A model generated the notes under the pieces. The model saw only the letters and a list, made by a program, of their open reading frames with translations, had not been told where the DNA came from and searched no databases. A program made the position numbers and the translations under genes. From Leishmania infantum JPCM5 (lineage: Eukaryota > Euglenozoa > Kinetoplastea > Trypanosomatida > Trypanosomatidae), in the NCBI RefSeq assembly GCF_000002875.2, contig NC_009412.2:385001-449000 (forward strand): a stretch of 64,000 bases of DNA, written 5' to 3'. Position 1 is the stretch's first letter. Each line of letters opens with the position of its first letter. Shown here piece by piece: positions 10,559 to 20,452 of this stretch.

Positions 10559-11776
10559 ATGTTCTTTGCAGGAGGCACCTTTGGGGTAGAGAGTGAGGCC
10601 CGCGACGCCAATAAACGCCCCTCGGGTCGCCGTCACCAAGCGCGCGACATGGCCGAGCTGCAGGCCACAGTCAATGCCGGCCAGGGCGTGCCGCCGGCGC
10701 CGGCGGAGGGGACTCTTTGCGCAGCCGCGCAAAGGCAGATGGCAACTGGACCGTCGTTTCTCGACCGCATGTACGAGCACAACTCGGCTGTCGTGGAATC
10801 GGCCCACCCGACGCGCCGCCGCGGATCGGCACCGGCGGACCACCTGAACATCTTCTCATGGCACGACACGGCCCCTGCATCTCGCACGCCCCACCAGGGC
10901 CGCCAGGTGGCAGCTGGCGGATCTCGCGCAACCCAACCCGTGAACACCACAGCACCAGTGCCTACTGCCGAGGACAGGCGGGCGGAGGAAGCGAGGAAAT
11001 TCGAGACGAACAGCGCGAGCGCATTCCTGCGCTTTGCCGATGCCCCGAAGGCTCAGCTCCGAGCTGAGGCTGGAAACCGCGGCGCGCGCACCGGTGCTGT
11101 TTCCGGGAAGCCCGCATCATCTCTGCCGCCCTGCAGCGACATGATGGGGAGTCTGACGCGCGAGCAACCGCCCCAACCGCGCGGGCGGCGTGGGCAGGCG
11201 GCCACACCCACCGGCAACCGATCCAGTGTGCCGGAGGAGTCAGGTGTAGCCGGCTTCCCCGGGATGGGCCAGCGCAGCATCCCTCGCCGCCTGCCACATC
11301 TCACGCGCAAGCCAGCGCAGTCGAATGTCTTTCCATCACCCACTGTGAATTCCATGCAGCAGGGAGACCTCGGTCAAAGGGAAGATGCTGGTGGTACACG
11401 AGCACCGAAACCGGCGCCGAAGTCCAAGTGCAGCCCGCCCTATTACATAGACGATGACGACTACGAGAACCACCGCCCCACGAGCGCCTGCGAGACGGAG
11501 GCGTACAACCAGCAGCCGTGCCAGCAAGAGATCAGGATGTGCGACGAAAATGAATATGATGGCCACGATCAAGCACGTGCAGGTGACTTCGACGCGGATG
11601 CGCAGCGCCGTGCTCAAGGGGCACCCAACCCGGAGTGGCTGTACGATTCTACGGTTGGCGGTGACGCTGGCAGACTTCCTGCGAAGTCCCCTTCGGAGCA
11701 GCGACGTCAGTACCAATTCGATGCAGAGAAGCAGCAGTTCTACGAGGCGGATGTGCCGCCCCAACTTCAAACTTAG
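10559..11776 (+). CDS. Hypothetical protein, hydrophilic, 405 residues
   Basis: A 405-codon frame, Ala/Pro/Arg/Gln-rich and largely disordered in appearance, with no transmembrane segment or known catalytic motif. Better-conserved-looking parts are residues 60-110 (FLDRMYEHNSAVVESAHPT… through NIFSWH) and the C-terminus (residues 355-405, with SEQRRQYQFDAEKQQFYEAD). An acidic patch (IDDDDYEN) lies near residue 300. The nearest splice acceptor at 10549-10550 would leave an 8-base 5' UTR. If it is used, the in-frame ATG at residue 31 (MAELQATV) could be an alternative start. I do not recognise the family; a cytoskeletal or flagellar protein would fit the composition, but this is a guess. Confidence 0.8.
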   Translation: MFFAGGTFGVESEARDANKRPSGRRHQARDMAELQATVNAGQGVPPAPAEGTLCAAAQRQMATGPSFLDRMYEHNSAVVESAHPTRRRGSAPADHLNIFSWHDTAPASRTPHQGRQVAAGGSRATQPVNTTAPVPTAEDRRAEEARKFETNSASAFLRFADAPKAQLRAEAGNRGARTGAVSGKPASSLPPCSDMMGSLTREQPPQPRGRRGQAATPTGNRSSVPEESGVAGFPGMGQRSIPRRLPHLTRKPAQSNVFPSPTVNSMQQGDLGQREDAGGTRAPKPAPKSKCSPPYYIDDDDYENHRPTSACETEAYNQQPCQQEIRMCDENEYDGHDQARAGDFDADAQRRAQGAPNPEWLYDSTVGGDAGRLPAKSPSEQRRQYQFDAEKQQFYEADVPPQLQT

Positions 11777-12818
11777 TATAACTGAAGATACGCGAGCGTG
11801 AGGTTGGTGCTGGAGGGAGGGAGGAGGCGGGTGAGGAATGAGAACAAAGGATTCCAAGCTAGTAGTATTCGTTTGTAGGCACGTAAAGAGAGAGCGCCGC
11901 GTTTTGCCTTGCACGCCACCACCCCTCCTCCTCGGCTTGCATTCCTGCGTGACGGGACCCGAGACCCTTTCCGTCCTACCTTCGGATACGCGTGCGTAGT
12001 GCTTTGTTGCCTCCGACGCCATTCGGTTTGATTGTGCGTGTTTGCTTGCTTGCTTGTTTTTTGCGCTTTCCCTCCCTCATGTATGTACACACACACAAAC
12101 ACACACCTTCTTGGCCCGCACCCCTTCTTCATTAAAGGCTTCCTCCCGATAGAAGACGACAAACAAACACACATACACACACATATATGTAGAGATAGAG
12201 AGATACATCTGTACCTATGTCTCCATCATAACAATGGATATACAGACACTTTTGCTGTATGTATGTGTGAGTTTATTGATATATGTTTTCTTGTTGTGTA
12301 TGTGTGTGTACTGGTCGTCAGGGCACCGCCTGCCTCTCTCTTTTTCTCATTGCCCCCACCACCCTCCCCACGACCATCACTCTCTTTTCCCCTTCTCTCT
12401 TCTATTCCTTTGCCATCTATGTATGTGTGTGTCTCTCGCCATGAGCTGGTTTTTCTTTCTTCGTTGTTTGTATGCCGTTCATTTGTGTCTGAATCCCCCC
12501 AAGCAGGCAAGCAAAAAGAAAATGGCGTCGATACAGGCGATGGAGGTGTCACTACCACTGCTGCTGGTCCCGCGAGTCCTGTGCTGTCTCGCTGTCTCCG
12601 CTTCGCGTCTCTCCTGCATCGCCGTGTGTCTGCCTGTGTGTATGTGTGCTGTGACACTTTTCTCTCGCCCCCACCCGCCCTCCTCCCATGTTGTGCGTTC
12701 CATCTTACATCCATTCAGAGGATGTAACGTGATATCGCCAGTGGTGGTGGTCTTTGTATCTTCCTCTCTGCAAGTCACCGTTGCTTGCTTGCTCGCATCC
12801 GTGCACCTGTTCTTGTGG

Positions 12819-12835
12819 TATATATATATATATAT
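12819..12835. repeat. (TA)n microsatellite
   Basis: A run of alternating T and A in the intergenic region, directly visible. Confidence 0.9.
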
Positions 12836-13840
12836 GTATATGTCCTTGGTGCCGCCTCGACCTCGATTTTTGATTTTTGTGCCACTTTGTGGTCGCTGCA
12901 GGCGTGTTCGCTCCAGTACGATTGGTTGCCTCCTCCTCGTTTTTGTTTTTGTTTTCGTTAGTTTTATGTGTTGTCGTTGTGTCTCATCGAACGTGTTTTC
13001 GTGTTCATTCAGTTCGCGCTTCCCAACCTCATCGTACATACATACACCTACATATAGATACGCTTGCATGCGCTGAAGGTTAGCACACACGGCACCGCGA
13101 ATGAACAGCAACCAGAAGACAAGAAGCATAGGTAAGCTAACATACGCTTTCAAAGGATGGAAACGAGACGCACCAACAAGTAAGCCCAAAAGAAAAAACA
13201 AGCAGACGATGTCCCATTAGCTGCTTTCTGTTGAAGATGCAGAGATCACGTGCCGCCGCAGGAGGGCGAGAGGGAAAGCGTCGCCGTCACTCCCTGCGCA
13301 GGTACCCGCGCACGAGCGCGTACATACCAGCTTTCATCTGCGTTATACTATACACTACTGTGTCCTTCCTTTTTCTCCCCTCGCTGCTGGTATGTGTGTG
13401 TGTGGGAGGGGTGGGGGAGTTGAGAATGCGCACGTACCTGACGTGATTTCAAGCCTTTCCTTTTTCGCCTTTGCTGCTCTCCTTTCTTCGCGTGTATCAC
13501 CGTAATGCGTGCTGTGTGTCTGTATGTCATGGATGCGTGCTTGCTTGATGTTGTGCACGTGGTTATACTCTCCGTGTAGCACGCCAAGCGGAGAATTTTT
13601 TTTGTTTTGGTGTTCGAGCATCCTCGATCGCTTCCTTTCCGGCACGTATACACCGCTTTCGTAATCTGCGTGCGTGCTGCCCGCAGCGCGTGAGGTAGGT
13701 GCAGGCAGGACATCAGAGAAGACGTGCTTTGCTACTGCGAAGAGCGCCACACCCACTCTCGAGACGAGGTTGGTGGGGAGCAGGCGAAGAAGAGGTGAAT
13801 CACCTTTATCAACCATACAAACATATACGCGAAGCCACCC

Positions 13841-13863
13841 TTGCTGTTGCTTTTTTTTTCAAG
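13841..13863 (+). promoter_or_regulatory. Probable trans-splice acceptor for the 1547-residue gene
   Basis: A pyrimidine tract containing nine T is followed by AG at 13862-13863. It lies about 170 bases upstream of the ATG at 14037. Confidence 0.5.
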
Positions 13864-14036
13864 GGAACGCAGAGGCACAACTGTCTCGCTTACACGCCGT
13901 CCCCCTTCCCCCGTTTCTTTGTTCTCTCACATACATATAGCACAGAGCATAGAGCCCGACGTATAGAGGGGCAATCACCCTCCTCCTCGTCGAACAAACT
14001 CTCGCACAAGAGAAAGACGGCGGCACATCCAATGGA

Positions 14037-17000
14037 ATGAGGAAGTTGACATATGCCGCATCCGTCGTGCTACCGCCACACGGCGGTGGCGAAGGAGGCG
14101 GTCACAGCACACCTGCGTGGATGCGCAGCCTGCTCTCCGTCCGCTTTTCGACGCGGCGGCCAATCCGCAATCGGCCATCGTCGTGCTCTTTGAGGGTTTT
14201 CACACTTCCAAGGTGCGTGTGCGGGTCTGTTTTTCTGCAACGCCGGCGCGTCGCTTCGCGGGCGACGCCAAGTGACGCGAAGGCTTCCGCAGAAAAGCGT
14301 AGCCTCTGGGAGGAGTCGTTCGAAGAGGCGCTTTACAAGGACTTTGCACATCCGTCTTCGGTTAGTTCAGCTGGCACCGTCGATGCTGCATCGTCCAGCG
14401 AGGTGGCGGACAGAAACCTCGTTGTCCGTGCCGCGCCCCGTATCGAGGACATCACGCCAGCTTCCGGTGCGGTGGCCATAGAGGCGCCTGGGGATCGTGC
14501 TAGCGCAAGTCTCACAGGCCCCGAAACTCTCTCGGTGAAGACTGGTGCAAAGCCGACCCCTGTGGCGCAACCCCCACGTGCGAATCCTGGCCGAAGCAGC
14601 GACATCAGGAATCCACCCCTGTTGCCGTCCGTCTCAGGGTGTGATGAGGAAAGGCGCACGCATCTCACCGCCGAGGTAGCGTTTGAGCAGGCACTCTACG
14701 GTGGCATCGTCTCTATGGGCGATGGAGACGGAGGCGCCACGGGCAGCCGCAGCACGCCGGGCCCTGGCTCCACCTCGAATACGCCAATCGCGCGACCGAC
14801 TGGAGAGGCAACGGGAGCGAGCAAAGAATGTCGTGAAGGCTGCGCCGCCGTTGCAACCGGCGCCGCCGCGCCTGTACCTCCGAATCCATCTCCCCGGATA
14901 CCGGGCCACTTACTGCGGGGAGGCGGAGGGGCGCCTTTCAAGAGCGCCGCTCCGCCTCAGCAGGCTGCCAGGAGCAACGAGGACAAGACTCAGACCGCGT
15001 CGGCAATGACAACGACAACACCACGGGTGACATTTGCGTCTGCGGAGGCCGCCTTTGAACGCGCGCTCTACGGTGATGCCATGATGGAGCCGCTGAGCGG
15101 GAAGGCGGATGCTCTGGTGTCCAGTGATGCGAGCATGCCTGTGGCAGATGGAGATGGCAGCGCGTCTCCTGGAGCGCCTCCGCTGCCACCGGCTCCGTCT
15201 GCGTCACCCGACACCCTTGACTCCACGCGACGGTACCGCGATGGTGGCGCTGCTGGCGCACTTGTGCGCAGCGCGGATGATGCCGCACCAGATGGGGCTA
15301 TTGAAGGGACACCAGCATCAGGCATGAGCGAGGCCGCCACGGAGAGCACCCCACAGGGCCGTGAGGAGGTTCGTCAGCTTGTCGACAACGCGGCAGACAC
15401 AGAGGTATCTGACGCAGCCGAGGCCAAGGGTACCGAGAGCGTCTCTGTCGAGGAGGCCATTCCTCCCCCTACCGTCTCCATGCGGTGCGCTTTCGATCTA
15501 GACCGTCTAGATGCCCAGGCGGATCAGTTTGCACTGCTCGATGCTCTGTTTCACGTCGCAGACCACCACACAGCCGTCGTCACGCACATCGACCCTGCAG
15601 ATCGGGTGAGGCGATGCATGCCGCTGCTGGACCGCATCAGCAAGCGGGAGCTCTTTTTCGCGAGTGGCTGGATCTTGGACTTGGAGCGGGCCGAGGGGAC
15701 CAACGCTGCGCCTCCCCGCACAGAGAGCGCAGCTGGCTTCTCAGGATCGGCGGTGCCGTTGCCGTTCACGCACCGAGAGGTGATCGGACGCAGCAAGGTA
15801 CTGCGCACCCTCGTGTTCCGTCTGCTGCACACGCAACACCACTGGTGGGACCAGGTCCAGGAGGTTGTATTGCTTGCGGTGAAGAAGGCGGCGGGACTTC
15901 AGACAAGCTGCACAGGGGTGCTAGGCGCCGAAGCCACCATCGAGGACATTCCTATGACGCCCTCCGACGAAGGCGTTGAGGACGCAACGGAGTCAGTTGT
16001 CGTGCCTGCCAGCGGCGCGGCTGTTGTGGAGTGCCCGATGCGACACACAACCGCGGCGGATGTGCAGGAAGCCATGACGCGCATCTTCGGCACCGATCCC
16101 CAGCAGGTGCACTTCTTCAGCGCTGCCCTGTGTGAAGCGCTCGCCACGTTCGGCGACACCGGCGGCGCCATCGACGGCTGCGCGGATGGCGCGTTTTCCG
16201 CCTTCGAGGGGCCGGTGGCGGCGTGGAACGCTTTTGTTCTCACGCAGCGCCATCGCACAACTGGGGTCTGCGGGCCGCACACGCGGCCATTCAGCTTCGG
16301 CGAAGGACGACCCACAATTAACATTTCAGATCTTGCGCCGCTGCAGTACTGCGATGGGGCCGCCTCCTGGAGCGACGCGCCATCTCCCGAGTCGCTCCCG
16401 TGTGCCACCGCTGCGCGGCACAGCGCAGACGTTCGCGTGGCGGAGGATGGCAGTTGGGTCGACGAGGCCCACGTGGGGCGGCAGCCTACACTTTGCACGC
16501 CCTCGGCGGGCGCTGCAGCTGCCGACGCCATCACCACGTCGTGGGATACAATGAGTGAGGAGGAGCAGAACACATTCCTCTTCGGGGCTAAAAGCGCGCA
16601 GCTCTCCCTGCGAGTTCGCGAGTCGGGCGGTGTTTACGCCGTGTTCGGACAGAACAACATGCCGTTTGAGATGGAGAGCATGCTCGCGGAGGCCGAAGTG
16701 GCGGTTCAGCAGCGCGAGGCGCTGGGGAAGGAAGAGACGGAGGCCGACGCAGCGGACGGGGGTAGCAGCCACGCGCCGGCAGAGGCATCGCCGCTCGAGG
16801 TGATGCGCGATCAGGAGGCAGCGCACGTACGTGCGTACGATGTAGACCGGGTGGTTCTCGAACTCATGAACAGCGAGGGAGCGACCGTCACCACGCTGCC
16901 TAGCGACCGCTCGACCTTCCTATCGAGTCTGGCAGCCGCGTCCAACGAGAGAAGCGGAAGCGCCTCCCGACAACAGCGTGCCCGCGGACGCATCGGTACG

Positions 17001-18680
17001 ACCGCGTCCGCCTCCACGATGCCGTTTCAATGGCATCTGCGGAATAACGAGGACGTGCAACTTGCCGCACTCTGGCAGCGTTTCGTTCGAGCATCAACAG
17101 GCGACCTCATAGGCAACCTTGTCTACGTGCGCCGCCACGCCAGCTCTCTCGTGCACGACGCCGTGGTCGATATCGCCGTGCAGAAGGCCTTCTGGCTGCT
17201 TTTCTTCGCGCGCGACGAGGTGCGCGCCGTCACCCATCCAAAGCGCACGTACGATACACTCTGGAACTTGCACCATCAGCTGGTGGCACTCTTCACATTA
17301 CCCCGCGGTGGCGGGTCAACGTCCTCGCCGACGCTGCGGCGGGTCACTCAAGGCCGCGAGGCTGCACAGGCGGCGCGCCCGGCCTTTGAGGATCTCTCGC
17401 TGCAAAGCCAGGTGAGCTACGCATGTTTTGGCTGCGCGCACGTGCCACCGCGGCCGAGTCTCCTGGTTACGGAGACCGCAGGAGTAGCCGCCAAGCCCCA
17501 CATCTACTCTAGCGTCAGCATGCCCTTTGCATCGCCCACCGACCTGTATGCTGCCCTCGCCGAGTCCTACAACGGGCATGGCGTTGGGCAACTAGAAACA
17601 GGAGCGGCGTCTTCAACGTCCGACGACGGCACACAGACCTCGGGCAGAGAGAAGGCAAATTTTGCGACCCTCTCGGCTCTCCAGCAGCTTTCCATCGAGT
17701 TCTGCTTCCCTCGCAACCGCGCGGAGAGAGCCGAAGCGGCGCTGCTCCTGCCTGCGCGTGGGGGCCCCACAGTCGCGGCGGCAGTCACGACCACCGCGCT
17801 TGAAACTGCAGACACGGAGAGGGATCCGCGGAGCGAGCGAGGCGAGTTTTCTTCCGATGCCGGATCGCACCCCGCATCCGAAGGAGAACCACTGGATGCT
17901 GAAGAACGTACGCAGCCGGGTGTCAATGTGAAGGAACGAGCAGCAAGTGCCAGCAAGGTTAGGGTCCACGGCGGCGCAGCCGCCGAATACGCGTGGATTC
18001 GGCAGGTTCACAGCGCACTGGAGGGCAGTGTGTACGAGTGTCTCCGCTCTCTCCGGGCAGCCGGCGCGCTCGCGGCACCGCTCCCTTCCCGAGAGCGCCG
18101 CCGCGACAGCATTGGTGTGGCGTTGGCGACCTTCTCCGACGAGCAGCGGCGCAAGGTGTGGCGCGCCGTGCAGGACATCACAGCCGCAATGATCGAGGGA
18201 GACGCGGCGGAGTCCTCGGTAGGTGCATCGTCGTTAGCGAGGGAGGCACGGGCGCCTACCGAGGCGGAAGGCAAGCAGCATCGCATACCTTCTCCCGAAG
18301 CTGCAATGGCGGATGCGCTCGCGTCTCCGAGGCAAGGGGGTTGGGAGGCTATGAAATTTGCAAGCTCGCGGCAAGCGCCAACCGTTTCAAAGGGGCGTGA
18401 CAAGCGCCACCGGGTCAGTGACATGCTGATGGCAAGCGGAGTGCCTCTTAGGCGCCAGCGCGGTAGGAAGCCGCGTGCTGTGAGTTTCGACGCCATCAAG
18501 AGTGCATCGGAGGAGCGAGAAGCTACTGCTCCCGAGCAGACAAGGCGCGTGAGCAAGCCCTCAATTCAACGGGGCACAGGCCGCCGAGGCCGTAAAGGTG
18601 GAGCGGCAAGACGGGAGTGCGGCGTGACCAACGAGGAGGTGGCCCGCGTCATGGCCTTGTTTCGCGAAGGCGCAACGTAG
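14037..18680 (+). CDS. Large hypothetical protein, probably mitochondrial, with FExALYG repeats
   Basis: A 1547-codon frame, the longest in the window. The N-terminus looks like a mitochondrial presequence; the best amphipathic Arg/Ser stretch begins at the second Met, residue 29 (MRSLLSVRFSTRRPIRN), so the true start may be 14121. A short motif occurs three times with disordered linkers between: SFEEALYKDF (about residue 94), AFEQALYGG (about 214) and AFERALYGD (about 339). From about residue 480 the chain becomes more globular (FDLDRLDAQADQFALLDALFHV…), with further ordered blocks near 680-850, 1000-1090 and 1190-1330. The C-terminus is basic (RRGRKGGAARRE). No enzyme motif was recognised. 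A mitochondrial RNA- or ribosome-associated role is possible from the presequence and basic tail, but this is inference. Confidence 0.85.
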   Translation: MRKLTYAASVVLPPHGGGEGGGHSTPAWMRSLLSVRFSTRRPIRNRPSSCSLRVFTLPRCVCGSVFLQRRRVASRATPSDAKASAEKRSLWEESFEEALYKDFAHPSSVSSAGTVDAASSSEVADRNLVVRAAPRIEDITPASGAVAIEAPGDRASASLTGPETLSVKTGAKPTPVAQPPRANPGRSSDIRNPPLLPSVSGCDEERRTHLTAEVAFEQALYGGIVSMGDGDGGATGSRSTPGPGSTSNTPIARPTGEATGASKECREGCAAVATGAAAPVPPNPSPRIPGHLLRGGGGAPFKSAAPPQQAARSNEDKTQTASAMTTTTPRVTFASAEAAFERALYGDAMMEPLSGKADALVSSDASMPVADGDGSASPGAPPLPPAPSASPDTLDSTRRYRDGGAAGALVRSADDAAPDGAIEGTPASGMSEAATESTPQGREEVRQLVDNAADTEVSDAAEAKGTESVSVEEAIPPPTVSMRCAFDLDRLDAQADQFALLDALFHVADHHTAVVTHIDPADRVRRCMPLLDRISKRELFFASGWILDLERAEGTNAAPPRTESAAGFSGSAVPLPFTHREVIGRSKVLRTLVFRLLHTQHHWWDQVQEVVLLAVKKAAGLQTSCTGVLGAEATIEDIPMTPSDEGVEDATESVVVPASGAAVVECPMRHTTAADVQEAMTRIFGTDPQQVHFFSAALCEALATFGDTGGAIDGCADGAFSAFEGPVAAWNAFVLTQRHRTTGVCGPHTRPFSFGEGRPTINISDLAPLQYCDGAASWSDAPSPESLPCATAARHSADVRVAEDGSWVDEAHVGRQPTLCTPSAGAAAADAITTSWDTMSEEEQNTFLFGAKSAQLSLRVRESGGVYAVFGQNNMPFEMESMLAEAEVAVQQREALGKEETEADAADGGSSHAPAEASPLEVMRDQEAAHVRAYDVDRVVLELMNSEGATVTTLPSDRSTFLSSLAAASNERSGSASRQQRARGRIGTTASASTMPFQWHLRNNEDVQLAALWQRFVRASTGDLIGNLVYVRRHASSLVHDAVVDIAVQKAFWLLFFARDEVRAVTHPKRTYDTLWNLHHQLVALFTLPRGGGSTSSPTLRRVTQGREAAQAARPAFEDLSLQSQVSYACFGCAHVPPRPSLLVTETAGVAAKPHIYSSVSMPFASPTDLYAALAESYNGHGVGQLETGAASSTSDDGTQTSGREKANFATLSALQQLSIEFCFPRNRAERAEAALLLPARGGPTVAAAVTTTALETADTERDPRSERGEFSSDAGSHPASEGEPLDAEERTQPGVNVKERAASASKVRVHGGAAAEYAWIRQVHSALEGSVYECLRSLRAAGALAAPLPSRERRRDSIGVALATFSDEQRRKVWRAVQDITAAMIEGDAAESSVGASSLAREARAPTEAEGKQHRIPSPEAAMADALASPRQGGWEAMKFASSRQAPTVSKGRDKRHRVSDMLMASGVPLRRQRGRKPRAVSFDAIKSASEEREATAPEQTRRVSKPSIQRGTGRRGRKGGAARRECGVTNEEVARVMALFREGAT

Positions 18681-20452
18681 CCCACCTGCATCTGCGTCTC
18701 CGAGCGCTGTGTTGCAGGACAACCTCACCGACTGGCGCGCCTCGTGCGTGCTAGGCCACTGTCCTAGCCACATGTGTGCTTGTGCTTGCTGATGGCCATG
18801 TTGCCCCGCTTTCTCACTGCCCATGCATTAACTCGACAACGCGCGCACGCACATCCGACGTCCACACAAGCATTTACATGTGTGAGTGAAGGAAAGGAAC
18901 GAGAGTATCGATGGCCAAAAGAGAAAATCAGAGAGAGAGCAACAAAAGCAGCATGCGTGCTGCCTGAAAGGGGAGCACACGTGTGCGCAAGCGCTCTGCT
19001 GCAGTGGGCGTGGGGAGGGGGAACTTATCATAGCAGTGGTAGTACTACTGATGGAAACCTATCCGTGTCTCCTCATAGCCGGTATGCTGCTGTGCTTCAT
19101 TCCACTCTATCTCTGCCCTCGCTCTTCTCTCACTTGGAGTGCGCTCGATGCTCTGCGTCCCACCACTCTCCTCTCCCTTCTCCCATGCTGGCCAGCCACG
19201 CCACAGCGCGCAGGCACACGCGATTTCACTGCATCCTTTGCTGTTTTTGTTTTTGACTTGGGTGATGGGGTGCGGGTGCGACGAGATTCGCACACCGGCT
19301 TGAAAGGAAATCGTTAATCCTGACACAGATCAACAATCGCACCTTCACACACACACAGAGACACACACAGACACAACGCACACACGCATCCCAAAGATTG
19401 CACACAACGGCATCTTCACAGAAACAGGCTCCCAGTCTACACAACAGCGCGAGGAGGAAGGGAAGAAAGGTGAACACAAGACAAAAAAAAGAGCTTCAGC
19501 GGCATCGCAGTCTATGGGGGTGTAGTCACGCATAGGCGGATCCGACTGGAAGAGCAGAGAAGGCAATACGTCTCACCGTGGCGGGAGAAAGGCGGAGCAG
19601 CGAGACAGTGAAAGGCGGACGCACGCGATCTTTCTTTCCCTTGCGTGCCCTGCGCCTCTCCTCACCAGCCAGGGAGGTGGGAAGGACAGCACGCAGGGCA
19701 GCACTAGAGAGACGAGGCTAAGATCGACACGGGCTACCTCGCTTGCGGCGAGCCGCCCCCTCCCCCACAGCAACGGCTGCGGTTCTCGAGCCACTGGAGA
19801 AGCCGTTCATTTTCTTTGCTGGTTCACCCTCCGTTTTGTATAGAATTTGCTGCTTCTTAGGCTCTGTCGGCGCGCCGCCTTTTCTGGTGGTTGTGTGTCG
19901 TCTCTGTCCGTGCTCGCCCACCTCACGCCGTCGCTGCCCTCTTTTCTCGCCCCCGCGCCTCTACCTACGCCGTCAAATCTGGCGAAACGAAGAAACCCTC
20001 AAAAAGGCGTTGCGTGCGGGTTCGCCTGCGTGCTGGTCTGTGCTCGTTGAAGGCCTTTTCTTTGCCACGTTCGCCCCAGCTCTCTCGAGCTCTCGTCTAA
20101 CTCGTGCATCGGACTGCTCTGCGTGTGTCTCGTGCTGTGTCTGTGCGTGTGTTAAGAGTGAAGGGCAGGAGAACGTATCGCTACGGAGCACTGCACACCT
20201 TTTCGTCCTGCTCGTTTTCCTTCTGCCTTTGCTGGAGGGCGCATCGTTTGCTGATCTGCATCTTCCCTCGGTTTCTGTGTGTGCGTGTGTGCGTGTGTGT
20301 GTGTGTGTGTGCCTGCTTTGTGTGGGTCGCGCAGACAATCGCATCGGCATTGACACCTGCGGTTGCCCCCGGTGACTGCCTCGGCTCCATTAGTGTATTC
20401 GTTCTTTGTTTTTTTTTCCTCTGTCGCGAAGCTGTGAAGACGAGCGGCTGAG
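18681..20452 (+). other. Intergenic region with (TG)n tract
   Basis: No gene is supported in about 1.8 kb. It holds a (CA)-rich stretch near 19340-19390, a (TG)n tract at about 20276-20310 and pyrimidine-rich sequence leading to the next gene. Confidence 0.6.
20401..20431 (+). promoter_or_regulatory. Probable trans-splice acceptor
   Basis: A T-rich tract is followed by AG at 20430-20431, giving a short 21-base 5' UTR before the ATG at 20453. Confidence 0.5.

Larger units (their letters stand above)
11777..14036 (+). other. Long intergenic region, microsatellite-rich
   Basis: About 2.3 kb without a supported gene. It contains (AC/TG)-rich stretches, a (TA)n run at 12819-12835, and T/C-rich low-complexity frames up to 280 codons whose translations are Cys/Leu/Phe/Val-rich and not protein-like. 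The 3' end carries the splice signals of the next gene. Confidence 0.6.

Noticed and set aside
12234..13076. 280-codon + strand frame
   Set aside because: Cys/Val/Leu/Phe-rich translation of T/G/C microsatellite spacer, with no motif and no support from composition.
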